Below, piece after piece: positions 9,281-18,233 of a stretch of 64,000 nt of DNA. Source of the stretch: Prochlorococcus sp. AG-424-E18 (GTDB taxonomy: Bacteria > Cyanobacteriota > Cyanobacteriia > PCC-6307 > Cyanobiaceae); the NCBI GenBank assembly GCA_003210155.1, contig QCNC01000004.1, positions 1 through 64,000 on the forward strand, given 5' to 3'. The notes under the pieces were generated by a model. It was given only the letters and a program-made list of their open reading frames with translations. It was not told the origin of the DNA and did no database searches. A program made the translations under genes and the position numbers. Every line of letters starts with the position of its first letter. Within the stretch, counting starts at the first letter, position 1.

Positions 9281-10033
9281 TTGAAAGGGATATTCGAAAA
9301 CAAAATAGTTTTTGTTACTGGATCTACTAGGGGTATAGGCTTACATATAGCAAAAAAATTTTCACTAAATGGTGCAAAAGTTTTTCTAAATGGAAGAGAT
9401 CAAAAATTTTTCAAAAGTGCTATTGAATTTATACCCGATGCTCAAATAATTAAAGGAGATTTAACAAATCCTGCCACTTTAAAGAAAGTTACAGATGAAT
9501 TAAAAGAGCGTGTAAAAAATATAGACATTCTTGTTTGTAATCTAGGAAGCGGAAGCTCTGTAAAACCCGGTGATGAGAATAATGATGAATGGAAAAGAAT
9601 GTTTGAATTAAATTTTTTTTCTGCAGTAAATATAATAGATCTTTTAAAGTCCGAACTCATAAAGAGATCAGGATCTATACTTTGTATATCTTCAATTTGC
9701 GGTAATAAAGTAATAGATGGTGCGCCTTTAACTTACTCATGTTCAAAGGCTGCCTTAAATGCTTATGTAAAATGTTCTGCTAATTTATTTGGGGAAAAAG
9801 GAATAAGAATAAATGCAATCGCCCCAGGAAATATTTTATTTGAGGGTTCCTCTTGGGATAAGAAAATTAAGCAAAATAAAAAATTAACAGATAATATATT
9901 AAAAAATAAGGTGCCTTTATCTAGATTTGGCAATCCTGAGGAAATTGCAGATTTAGCTTGTTTCCTATCATCACCAAAAGCAGCATTTGTTACGGGTTCA
10001 ATTTGGGATATAGATGGAGGTCAAAGTTTTTAG
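9281..10033 (+). CDS. Short-chain dehydrogenase/reductase
   Basis: A 250-residue classical SDR. TGSTRGIG near residues 14-21 is the TGxxxGxG cofactor site, NLGSG stands in for the usual NNAG near 86-90, and a serine in CISSICG is followed by YSCSK (YxxxK). IAPG and a C-terminal VTGSIWDIDGGQ complete the family pattern. The start is TTG at 9281, as no ATG lies at the family N-terminus. It probably forms one transcription unit with the isomerase 27 bases upstream. The cofactor and sugar are not evident; it likely reduces a keto-sugar intermediate. Confidence 0.78.
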   Translation: MKGIFENKIVFVTGSTRGIGLHIAKKFSLNGAKVFLNGRDQKFFKSAIEFIPDAQIIKGDLTNPATLKKVTDELKERVKNIDILVCNLGSGSSVKPGDENNDEWKRMFELNFFSAVNIIDLLKSELIKRSGSILCISSICGNKVIDGAPLTYSCSKAALNAYVKCSANLFGEKGIRINAIAPGNILFEGSSWDKKIKQNKKLTDNILKNKVPLSRFGNPEEIADLACFLSSPKAAFVTGSIWDIDGGQSF

Positions 10034-10206
10034 CAGATTTTTGAGAATAATAATTGATTTAAAAATTATTAAGTTATATTTTCCAATTAGCAATAAACTT
10101 GATTAATTTAATTTTGTGATTCAAATTAGTAAAATATAATATCTTTAAAAGAATATCTTAATCTAATTAATTCTTCGTAGAACTATTCTCAAAATATTAT
10201 TCAATT

Positions 10207-11184
10207 ATGGATAAAAAAAATAATAAATTTTTAAATATTGCAATCTTAGGTATTGGCAATATAGGTGCAAGACATTTAGAAAGCATTATAAAAACTTCCC
10301 GTAACATAAATATTTTTATTTTTGATATCTATGAAAGTCGCTCAAAAGAAGTAATAAATATTTATGAACCTTTTAAAAAAAATATAAATATTAATGCAAT
10401 TAATAATATCAAAGATTTGCCAAGTGAAATAAGCTTCTGTATTATTTCAACTACTGCGTTAGAAAGATTGAGTGTACTTGAGAAAATAGATAGTAATATA
10501 AAATTTTTACTTTTAGAGAAAGTATTAACATCATCTAAAAAAGAATTAAAAAGATATCAATCAATTAGTAATCAGTTCGAAGCTGTATTCGTAAATATGC
10601 CTTATTATTATGAAAATATTTTTCAAGAGATTAAAAAATATATATCTAAACCTAATAAGATTATTTTTCAAGGAGGGGACTTTGGAATAGCGTGTAATTT
10701 AGTTCATTTTATAGATATTGCAGAAAAATTGTTACAAAAAAAAATTAGGAATTTTAAACAAAATAATAATAATCTTTTATGGAAAAAAGCTAAAAGAGAA
10801 GGCTTTTACGATTTAACTGGTGAGATAATGCTGGAGCTAAGTTCGGGAGAAAAAATTTATATAATTTCAGAAGTTAAACCTCAAGAGGATATAAAAATAA
10901 TTGTATCGGATGAATTTAACGAGATTGTATATGAATGGGATAACGGAGAACTATTTAAAAATAGTATTTTTTGCAGTAAAAATATAATTACTTATCAAAG
11001 TTCAAGAACATTAAATATATTAGAAGACTTATTAACTGGTAAATCACCCAAAGTTTCATCTTTAGATAATGCAATAAGAATTCATAATCAACTTATTGAT
11101 ATACTTCAACCCTCTTGGAATAAATATTATGAAATTAATTATGATTTTAAACATAAGTTTAATGAGAAAATGATTATTACTTAA
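10207..11184 (+). CDS. Gfo/Idh-like oxidoreductase, N-terminal Rossmann fold
   Basis: A 325-residue protein with GIGNIGARH near residues 16-24, which is the GxGxxG(x)RH start of Gfo/Idh/MocA enzymes. The usual EKP is replaced by LLEKVL near residue 105, so the proline of the motif is absent while the lysine remains. Members act as NAD(P) oxidoreductases on sugars. It follows the isomerase and SDR after 173 AT-rich bases and may belong to the same rare-sugar pathway. The C-terminal half is poorly conserved, so a non-enzymatic or altered role cannot be ruled out. Confidence 0.65.
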   Translation: MDKKNNKFLNIAILGIGNIGARHLESIIKTSRNINIFIFDIYESRSKEVINIYEPFKKNININAINNIKDLPSEISFCIISTTALERLSVLEKIDSNIKFLLLEKVLTSSKKELKRYQSISNQFEAVFVNMPYYYENIFQEIKKYISKPNKIIFQGGDFGIACNLVHFIDIAEKLLQKKIRNFKQNNNNLLWKKAKREGFYDLTGEIMLELSSGEKIYIISEVKPQEDIKIIVSDEFNEIVYEWDNGELFKNSIFCSKNIITYQSSRTLNILEDLLTGKSPKVSSLDNAIRIHNQLIDILQPSWNKYYEINYDFKHKFNEKMIIT

Positions 11185-11323
11185 TCACTTTATTTAATTT
11201 TATTTAATGAGTATTGCATTCTATTACCATTGTTTTAGTGATTAGGTTAATAAGGGTTGTAAAATGAGTTATTATTTGAGACAAAGAATTTTTTTATTTA
11301 AAAAATAAAGTTTTAATAAATTT

Positions 11324-12223
11324 ATGATATCCATCTCTAAATCTGAAGAACGTCTTAAAAAAGCATTTGAAATAGATTATTTTTATGATCCCTTTTTTAT
11401 TGCTGAAATTGGGATCAATCATAATGGCTCTGTCAAGCTAGCAAAAGAGCTTATAGATATGGCAGTAAAGGCTGATTGCGATGCCGTTAAATTTCAAAAA
11501 AGAGATATTAATACCGTCTATAGTAGTAAAATTTTAGATTCCCCAAGAAAAAGTCCTTGGGGAGAAACTACAAGAGAACAAAAAATTGGTTTGGAGTTCT
11601 CTAAAGATGAATACATAGAGATAGATGATTACTGTAAGAAAAAAAATATTTTATGGTCTGCATCAGCATGGGATACTAAAAGCCAAGATTTCCTAAAAGA
11701 ATTTAATCTTCCTTTTAATAAAGTTGCATCTGCTTTGGCAACAAATAAACCATTTCTTGAATACGTAGCAATGGAAAAAAAATTAACTTTTGTTTCTACT
11801 GGAATGATGCAAGAAAAGGATATTGATGAAATTATTAATATCTTTAAGGATAATAAATGCCCTTTATGTCTTTTTCATACAGTAAGTGTATACCCATCCC
11901 CAGAAAATGATTTGAATTTATTATTAATTAAAAAATATAAGGAAAAATTCAATATCCCTATTGGATATAGCGGGCATGAATCAAGTGTTTTACCTTCAAT
12001 CATTGCAGCGACAATGGGAGCATCAGCAATTGAAAGGCATATTACCTTAGATAGAGCAATGTATGGATCTGATCAATCTGCTTCTTTAGAATCACAAGGT
12101 TTAAATAATCTTGTTTCTTCTCTAAGAAAATATAAAAATCTCCTCGGTAATAATAAGAAAACTTTTTCTCTAGAGGAGAAAAATGTAGCAAATAAACTTC
12201 GATATTGGAAAAATCCTGAATAA
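11324..12223 (+). CDS. NeuB-family sialic-acid/nonulosonate synthase, lacking the SAF domain
   Basis: A 299-residue protein matching the NeuB catalytic TIM barrel. It contains IAEIGINHNG near residue 26, ADCDAVKFQK (binding PEP phosphate), a cis-strand SALATNKPFLEYVA, VSTGM, a GYSGHE segment near 218 and AIERHITLDRAMYGSDQSASLE near 239-260. NeuB enzymes condense PEP with an aldehyde sugar to give a 9-carbon nonulosonic acid. The usual family length is about 340-350 residues; here the C-terminal antifreeze-like SAF domain is missing. Its stop shares one base with the next start (TAATG), so the genes are coupled. Confidence 0.8.
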   Translation: MISISKSEERLKKAFEIDYFYDPFFIAEIGINHNGSVKLAKELIDMAVKADCDAVKFQKRDINTVYSSKILDSPRKSPWGETTREQKIGLEFSKDEYIEIDDYCKKKNILWSASAWDTKSQDFLKEFNLPFNKVASALATNKPFLEYVAMEKKLTFVSTGMMQEKDIDEIINIFKDNKCPLCLFHTVSVYPSPENDLNLLLIKKYKEKFNIPIGYSGHESSVLPSIIAATMGASAIERHITLDRAMYGSDQSASLESQGLNNLVSSLRKYKNLLGNNKKTFSLEEKNVANKLRYWKNPE

Positions 12224-12534
12224 TGATCTACTGTTTTGATATTGATGGAACTATCTGTTCCTTTACAGATGGGAACTATGAGAAAGCTGTTCCTTACTTA
12301 GATAGAATAAAACAAATAAATAAGCTTTTCTTAGATGGGCATACCATAAAGTTATTCACAGCAAGAGGAACTACTACTAAAATTGATTGGCGTGATTTTA
12401 CTGTTGATCAATTGAAAGATTGGGATGTTAAGTATCATGAATTGATATTAGGTAAACCTCATGCCGACATCTTCATAGATGACAAATCTGTCCACTCAGA
12501 AAGTTGGTTTTTTCAAAATGAAGTATCTGCATAA
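12223..12534 (+). CDS. Small HAD-like phosphatase of polysaccharide loci
   Basis: A 103-residue protein with the HAD nucleophile motif DIDGT at residues 6-10, a motif II threonine in LFTARG near 47-52, and a C-terminal acidic pair in IFIDDKS near 86-92. Such short HADs without a cap occur in capsule and LPS loci (BcbF-like) and may remove a phosphate from a sugar-phosphate intermediate. It is overlapped by one base with the NeuB gene upstream and by 17 bases with the SIS gene downstream, so it belongs to a three-gene unit. The substrate is inferred from neighbours only. Confidence 0.65.
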   Translation: MIYCFDIDGTICSFTDGNYEKAVPYLDRIKQINKLFLDGHTIKLFTARGTTTKIDWRDFTVDQLKDWDVKYHELILGKPHADIFIDDKSVHSESWFFQNEVSA

Positions 12535-13105
12535 AAGACTTATTCAAAGAAGCAAAATTTTAGAAAAATTTTTTTTTGAGAATGAGAAAAATATTTCAGA
12601 ATTATTTGTTGATGTAGAGAATTCCATATCGAATTCTGGGAAATTAATTCTGATTGGTAATGGCGGGAGTTTTGCTATAGCCCAGCATATATCGGCAGAG
12701 TTTACTGGTAGATTTGTAAAAGAAAGAGATTCTATTCCTTCCTTTGTCTTGGGAAGTAATCCCTCATCTTTTTCTGCAATTTCAAATGATTATGGATATG
12801 AAAATAGTTTTTCGAGAGAATTTAGTTCGCTTGCTAATAAAAAAGATATTTTGATTGCAATGTCTGTATCAGGGAAAAGTAAGAATATATTAAAAACTCT
12901 TGAAGCATCAAAAGTTAAAAGTATAAAAAGTTATTTTTTAACTGGTCAATCAAAAGAAAAGATTAATGTAGAAAAAATTTTAGGAACAAATTTAATAACA
13001 GTACCGTCCTCTGAAACTGCTATCGTTCAAGAAATACACTTCACCATTCTGCATGAGTTGTGTAATTTTATAGATGAAAATTATTCATCTCTTAAAAATC
13101 TTTAA
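12518..13105 (+). CDS. SIS-domain sugar isomerase (GmhA-like)
   Basis: A 195-residue protein with one SIS domain. It has LILIGNGGSFAIAQHISAEF near residues 40-59, which resembles the sedoheptulose-7-phosphate isomerase GmhA phosphate-binding region, followed by ISNDYGYE and ISVSGKS-like (MSVSGKS) loops. GmhA converts sedoheptulose 7-phosphate to D-glycero-manno-heptose 7-phosphate. ATG 12518 is preferred to ATG 12479, which would overlap the HAD gene by 56 bases. Together with the NeuB and HAD genes it could supply the aldehyde sugar that NeuB extends. Its 3' end overlaps the opposing NeuA gene by four bases. Confidence 0.72.
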   Translation: MKYLHKRLIQRSKILEKFFFENEKNISELFVDVENSISNSGKLILIGNGGSFAIAQHISAEFTGRFVKERDSIPSFVLGSNPSSFSAISNDYGYENSFSREFSSLANKKDILIAMSVSGKSKNILKTLEASKVKSIKSYFLTGQSKEKINVEKILGTNLITVPSSETAIVQEIHFTILHELCNFIDENYSSLKNL

Positions 13106-13791
13106 TTGTTCTTTCCTATAAGAAATTCTAAAAATTCTAAATCTTCTAAAGTATCAATTTCATGCGAAACAGGAGTCTCATATAATTTAATTTTTTCTCC
13201 ATGTAGAGAATTTGAAGATATTTGATCTGTTTTAATCAAATCGAGATATCCATTAGGAACGTAAACCTTTGGAAGTTTTTGTCTTGGATTATTAGTATCT
13301 TTTAGTTCAAAATTACTGACAATGGGTTCTGCATAATTATTTTTATCTTTTAAAAACCATTTAAAAGGACTTTCCGAACATTCGTGTACTGATCTTAGCG
13401 AAGATGATTCATTATCTTCTAAAAATAGATTTATTCCATTTTCCACTACTCCTAAATCCCTTATTGGAGTAGTTGGTCTTAGATGTACCCATATGTCTGG
13501 ACTTCTATCCGAAAAAAAATTATAAAGATGTTTAAATAAATCATGATCTGTTGCATTGTCGCCACTAATTTCACTTGGTCTTAAAAATGGAGTTTCAGCA
13601 CCAGCTTTTTTGCCAATATCCTGGTAATCAATAGAATCTGTATCTAAGATAACTCTAGATATGAGATTTGATTTTAAGGCTATTTCTATGGAATGCACAA
13701 GCAGAGGTTTTCCACCAAGATTTCTTATGTTCTTATTTTTTACACCCTTTGAACCTGATCGTGCTGGAATTATTGCCCATACTTCTTTCAT
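13102..13791 (-). CDS. Acylneuraminate cytidylyltransferase family (CMP-sugar synthetase, NeuA-like)
   Basis: A 229-residue protein whose N-terminal IIPARSGSKGVKNKN (residues 7-21) is the CTP-binding signature of NeuA-type CMP-nonulosonate synthetases. DTDSIDY, ISGDNATDHDLF and HLRPTTPIRD segments follow. The reaction activates a 2-keto-3-deoxy sugar acid with CTP, giving a CMP-sugar for a glycosyltransferase. ATG 13791 is preferred to the TTG at 13803. It faces the NeuB operon tail to tail (four-base overlap), so NeuB and NeuA homologues lie side by side on opposite strands, which supports a nonulosonate-like product. Confidence 0.8.
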   Translation of the reverse strand: MKEVWAIIPARSGSKGVKNKNIRNLGGKPLLVHSIEIALKSNLISRVILDTDSIDYQDIGKKAGAETPFLRPSEISGDNATDHDLFKHLYNFFSDRSPDIWVHLRPTTPIRDLGVVENGINLFLEDNESSSLRSVHECSESPFKWFLKDKNNYAEPIVSNFELKDTNNPRQKLPKVYVPNGYLDLIKTDQISSNSLHGEKIKLYETPVSHEIDTLEDLEFLEFLIGKNN

Positions 13792-13865
13792 ATTTAAACC
13801 CAAATTTTATTCTTATTTTAAGTTGCTAATTGTAAAAGAATGAAAATTTAAAATTTTTCATTATA

Positions 13866-14576
13866 TTACTTCCTAAGTATTGGTTTTATTGAAGAAGACA
13901 AAAGCATAATTTCTTTAGAAAAACGAATCCATTTATTTATAGGATTTACTGAACTAGAATTATATAAAAAATTTGGAATTATAATTCTTGAAATTTCAGC
14001 TAAAAATAAAAGATATTTTTTATTCCAGAGAAAAGGTAGTTGTCTAAAATATTCAACGGTAACATTTTCAAACCCATGCATTTCCTGTATATCTTTTAAT
14101 GAAGTTTTCATAAAAGGTGTTCTATGTGTATAGTCCTCAAAGTAAATTCTGAAGTTATGTTCCCATGATGGACAAAGAGTTATAGCAATCCCCCCAGGTT
14201 TAAGCACTCTAAACATCTCCTCAACAAGCTTTTCAGGATAATAGAAATGTTCAATAACAGATTTGGAATAAACGATATCAAAAAAATTATCTGGGAAGGG
14301 AATTCCATCATTTTCTATATCAGATTTTTTAAAATTTATCTTAGGCAAATATTTTAAAACTGTATCTGATTGATCAGTAGCATGACCAACTAAACCACAT
14401 TTCATAAATCCTTTAAGAAATTCACCCCTACCACAACCAATGTCTAGTATTTTTTGATTCTTTTTTAATTTATATCTTTCAAAGATATATTTAGTTAGAT
14501 GGTATGGATATGATGTTAGAGGTTTTTTTCTCTCATCATAAATAACCTGTACATAATCAAATTTATTATTTTTCAT
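13866..14576 (-). CDS. SAM-dependent class I methyltransferase
   Basis: A 236-residue protein with the SAM-binding motif ILDIGCGRGEF near residues 43-53, a following strand and the post-II segment FDIVYSKSVIEHF near 108-120. It then has the common EMFRVLKPGGIAITLCPS segment near 130-147. It probably methylates a sugar hydroxyl or carboxyl group of the surface glycan. It lies between the NeuA-like gene (75 bases downstream) and the aminotransferase gene (58 bases upstream) on the same strand, so the three could be one unit. No substrate-specific feature is visible. Confidence 0.72.
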   Translation of the reverse strand: MKNNKFDYVQVIYDERKKPLTSYPYHLTKYIFERYKLKKNQKILDIGCGRGEFLKGFMKCGLVGHATDQSDTVLKYLPKINFKKSDIENDGIPFPDNFFDIVYSKSVIEHFYYPEKLVEEMFRVLKPGGIAITLCPSWEHNFRIYFEDYTHRTPFMKTSLKDIQEMHGFENVTVEYFRQLPFLWNKKYLLFLAEISRIIIPNFLYNSSSVNPINKWIRFSKEIMLLSSSIKPILRK

Positions 14577-14633
14577 TGATAATATTTAAATTTTATTCAA
14601 TTCTAATCTTACAATGATTCTATATTTTAATTT

Positions 14634-16010
14634 TTAAGAATTTGATGCTTCATATATAGCCTCGTCTAAAACCTCTATTCCTTCTAACAAAGCTTCATTA
14701 GTAATAATTAAAGGTGGGCCAATTTTGATAGATTCTCTACCTGTATGTACTACTAGTAATCCTTTCTGCATACATAACTCGGAAACTTTGCTTGCAAAAG
14801 CAGAATCAGGAGCATTATTATTAGTTTTTTTAAATAATATAGCCGCAATTAAACCTTTACCAAAGATATAGCTTATTTTTTTTGGATATTTTTCTTTAAG
14901 ACTATTTAAACCATCAAATAAAATTTTACTTTTTAAATTGGTCTTACTAATAAGTTTTTTTTCTTCAATTTCTTCAAGAACGGCTAATCCAGCAGCACAA
15001 ACAAGTGGATTAGCAGAATGTGTACTGCTCATATTTCCAACTTCTGGTAAATCCATTATTTCACTTTTCCCTAATACTCCAGATAAAGGAACTCCCCCTC
15101 CCATCCCTTTACCAGTGCAGATTAAATCTGGTACCACATCGTAGTGTTCATAGCCAAAATTTTTACCAGTCCTACCGAAACCAGATTGCATTTCATCGAA
15201 TGTTAATAGGATATTATTTTCATCACAAATTTTTTTTATTTCTTGAACAAATTCTTTTGGATAAAAGATCGCTCCCCATCCTTGAAAGGTTTCTAAAATA
15301 AAGCCGCAAATATCAGTTTCTATGTTTATACCATTATTTTTTAGTTCTAATATTGACTCATTCAACATTTCAATTCCTTTTTTTTCGTTCAAACTCCAGG
15401 GATAAGGAAAAGATATAAAGTGTATATCTTTATCTTGGTATCCTATCCATTCTTTTTGCGATGAATTACTACTCATCATTTGTGCACCAAGTGTTCTGCC
15501 ATGCCAATTATTTTCAATGGCAATAATACCTAGTCTTTTTTTTGATTTTTTCTTACCATTCATCCTCATCAATTTAAGTGCAGCTTCTGTGGCTTCTGTC
15601 CCTGCTGATAATAAAAAAGCCTTTTGAAAATTCTTACCTGCAAACTTAATTAATTTCTCAAGATAGTCAGCTCTCTTTCTATTACTATATGCATAACAAT
15701 TAAGGAGCGGACTATCTATAGTTTTTTTTATTGCATTAGATAATCTTTTATTCGAATGACCAATATTAGCTACAAATATTGTTGATGTAAAATCTATCCA
15801 ACAGTTTCCTGCAGGATCAAAAACATTAAAATCTATTGCTTTTTCCCATATTATAGGCAACTGCCCATGCATAGATCGAGATTCAACCATTTCGAGACGT
15901 TTTAATATCTCTTTAGTTCCTTCGCATGGTATTGCAGTTTGAATTAACCTATTTTTTGTCTTTATTTTTTTTACAATTTTTGGCTCTAAAGAAAAAGAAT
16001 GAGCATGCAT
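14634..16010 (-). CDS. Class III pyridoxal-phosphate aminotransferase
   Basis: A 458-residue fold-type I, class III aminotransferase. Near residues 126-138 LLSAGTEATEAAL binds the PLP phosphate, DEMQSGFGRTG near 262-272 holds the acid that contacts the pyridine nitrogen, and ICTGKGMGGG contains the Schiff-base lysine. GTT-type C-terminal loops follow. Relatives include GabT, glutamate-1-semialdehyde aminomutase and amino-sugar-acid transaminases. ATG 16010 is preferred to the TTG four codons upstream. The gene leads a minus-strand run with a methyltransferase and the NeuA-like gene, so it may aminate the sugar or make an amino-acid substituent. The exact reaction is unknown. Confidence 0.78.
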   Translation of the reverse strand: MHAHSFSLEPKIVKKIKTKNRLIQTAIPCEGTKEILKRLEMVESRSMHGQLPIIWEKAIDFNVFDPAGNCWIDFTSTIFVANIGHSNKRLSNAIKKTIDSPLLNCYAYSNRKRADYLEKLIKFAGKNFQKAFLLSAGTEATEAALKLMRMNGKKKSKKRLGIIAIENNWHGRTLGAQMMSSNSSQKEWIGYQDKDIHFISFPYPWSLNEKKGIEMLNESILELKNNGINIETDICGFILETFQGWGAIFYPKEFVQEIKKICDENNILLTFDEMQSGFGRTGKNFGYEHYDVVPDLICTGKGMGGGVPLSGVLGKSEIMDLPEVGNMSSTHSANPLVCAAGLAVLEEIEEKKLISKTNLKSKILFDGLNSLKEKYPKKISYIFGKGLIAAILFKKTNNNAPDSAFASKVSELCMQKGLLVVHTGRESIKIGPPLIITNEALLEGIEVLDEAIYEASNS

Positions 16011-16077
16011 AACAATTTTCAATATTAATTTAATTATAAAACTAATCGTGTAAAATGATTTAATAAAACTTTTATAA

Positions 16078-17871
16078 GTGAAACCAAAAATTCATCTTAC
16101 AGCTTTATCTAATGATATTTTTAATGATAATGATTTAATTTTAGGTGAATGGTGTATTCCAGATTCTAATGAGAAGTTTTTGCCTTATCATTGGGATGAT
16201 ATAGATAAAATGCACTCAGACTTTAAAGTAATAGATGATATATATGAGGAGGCATTAATAATATTTAAAGACATATTGAATGAACATCATAAAAAAGATT
16301 TTTCTTTAAAATCTTGGCGAGTATTGATAGGAAATTGGCTTCATACAACTTTACATACTATTTATGATAGATATTTCATTATAGATTTTTTTTACAAGAG
16401 GGAATTATTTAATTTTAAGAATACTGAAATCTGTTGGTATAACATTAAAAATCAAGACTTAGTTTTTTTCTCAAGTTATAGTACTTGTGATTCTATGAAA
16501 AGGTCAGATGTAGTAAATCAATATATTTTCCAATTCATATTAAAAAATTTTTCAAAAATTAATAGTCCCCGAAAAAAAAATATCAAAAAACAAAATCTTA
16601 AGAGTTTTAAAAAAAATTTTAAAAATGCTAATTTCAAGAAAAATAAATTTTTAAGAATTATTTTATCTTGTGCGTCTTTCTTAAGAAGGATATTTTCGTA
16701 TTTTAGGATTTATCATGTAATAACAAACTATACTCGGTTTCCGAAAATACAAGATATTAGATTATCTCTAAATTTCGGATCATTTTATTTACCAGGAATC
16801 ATAAATGACAACATTTCAGGTTCGGGTCAAATTACATTTGATTATGAATTACGAAAGAATTTGACAAAAAAGGTTTTGAGAAGAATTAATAAATCAAAAA
16901 AGTTAAGGAGAAATTTAAATACTGAATTAATAAACATTATTACAAAATTAACTTTTGAATTGATTCCATTTAATTTTCTTGAAAATTTTGATTCTCTTCA
17001 TAAAAAATGTCTTCTGGAAAATTGGGTTTTAAGAAAAACAAATATTTTTACTTCAACTTCTTTTTATAACAATGACTCATTTTGTATGAGTTCAGCAATT
17101 GCATTAAATAATAATTCAAATCTTTTTATAATTCAACATGGCGGAAATTTTGGGAATGCAAAATTTAATAGCAGTGAAAATCATCAACGAAAAATTTCTT
17201 CTAAATATTTAACTTGGGGATGGAAGGAAGATGATAATACCTTACCATTAGGAGTTTTAAAACCTATAAAAAAATGCGACAAGAGAATTCGAAAAAAGAA
17301 AGAAGTTTTGCTTATTAGTATGGAGCTTTATAGATATAGTTATGTAAGTTATAGTGGTGTTCATTCTACACAATGGCTTGATTATCAGAATGATTTAGAG
17401 AGAATTGCAGTTGATATTAATTCTTCAGGATATGATCTATTCGTAAGAGTTAAACCTCTTCCTGATTCATGGAATTCTGAAAAAAGATGGCGATCATTAA
17501 ATTTTAAAATCGATAATACCAAATCCTTTTTCCAATCATGTAGAGAATCTAAAATTGTTTTGTGCACCTATAACGCAGCAACATTCCTCGAAACTATTTA
17601 TATGGATATACCTACTCTTATTTATTGGGATAAAGAAATGTGGGAGATGAGACCGCAAGCAAATAAATTTTTTGAAACTTTAAAGAAATTAAAAATTCTT
17701 CATTACGATAAAATATCTCTTATGAAAACCCTAAATTTTGCAAAATCTATAGGTTATCTTGAGTGGTGGGAAAGTAAAAATAAAGAAAAAGAATTTTTAG
17801 AATTCAAGCAAAATTATTGTAAAGACCCTAATACAAAAGTATTGAAATACTCAAGTTTATTAAAGATATAA
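16078..17871 (+). CDS. Putative LIC12162-family transferase (TIGR04331-like)
   Basis: A 597-residue protein. The N-terminal LTALSNDIF and LGEWC segments (about residues 6-26) followed by a long helical region, and the C-terminal half with FIIQHGGNFGNAKFN, RVKPLPDSWN and CTYNAATFLETIYMDIPTLIYWD, match the LIC12162 transferase family first noted in the Leptospira LPS locus. The C-terminal half resembles a GT-B sugar-binding domain. The start is GTG at 16078. It is divergent from the aminotransferase gene with a 67-base gap. The basic stretch near residues 160-200 is lysine-rich and may be a membrane-contact helix. The sugar transferred is unknown. Confidence 0.7.
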   Translation: MKPKIHLTALSNDIFNDNDLILGEWCIPDSNEKFLPYHWDDIDKMHSDFKVIDDIYEEALIIFKDILNEHHKKDFSLKSWRVLIGNWLHTTLHTIYDRYFIIDFFYKRELFNFKNTEICWYNIKNQDLVFFSSYSTCDSMKRSDVVNQYIFQFILKNFSKINSPRKKNIKKQNLKSFKKNFKNANFKKNKFLRIILSCASFLRRIFSYFRIYHVITNYTRFPKIQDIRLSLNFGSFYLPGIINDNISGSGQITFDYELRKNLTKKVLRRINKSKKLRRNLNTELINIITKLTFELIPFNFLENFDSLHKKCLLENWVLRKTNIFTSTSFYNNDSFCMSSAIALNNNSNLFIIQHGGNFGNAKFNSSENHQRKISSKYLTWGWKEDDNTLPLGVLKPIKKCDKRIRKKKEVLLISMELYRYSYVSYSGVHSTQWLDYQNDLERIAVDINSSGYDLFVRVKPLPDSWNSEKRWRSLNFKIDNTKSFFQSCRESKIVLCTYNAATFLETIYMDIPTLIYWDKEMWEMRPQANKFFETLKKLKILHYDKISLMKTLNFAKSIGYLEWWESKNKEKEFLEFKQNYCKDPNTKVLKYSSLLKI

Positions 17872-18233
17872 ATTTTGATTTTAATTAATAATCATTTTTA
17901 GAAAAAGATAAATATGATAAATTTGTAATCAAATTATTCTTAAAGAAAACTAGATAGTTTTTTTATATTTTAATTCTTGAAAATTTATATAAAAAGCATC
18001 TAAAAAAGATAAAAAATTTTTATATTTAGCTCACTTAACATTAAAATTATGGATGTATTTACCAATAAAATTTCAAATTATATTTAAGGGAATGAAACTC
18101 ATCTGGAAATAAAAATAATCTGTATAAAATTTTTGGTCTAACTCAAGACTAGATTACTATTAAATCTTAAAAAAATAATAAATCTATTTTTTTTCAATTT
18201 GAATTTATATTAAAATTATATTAACATTAAATT
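17872..18233. other. AT-rich intergenic gap
   Basis: 362 bases of very AT-rich DNA between two plus-strand genes. I see no gene longer than about a dozen codons, no RNA fold I can support and no repeat. It separates the transferase from the methyltransferase, so the latter probably has its own promoter. Confidence 0.35.

Noticed and set aside
11182-11244. TAATCACT / AGTGATTA inverted repeat after the second Gfo/Idh gene
   Set aside because: Eight bases with a 47-base loop and no T-run; not a convincing terminator.
12479-12520. Upstream ATG for the SIS protein
   Set aside because: Would overlap the HAD gene by 56 bases; the next ATG at 12518 fits the family start better.
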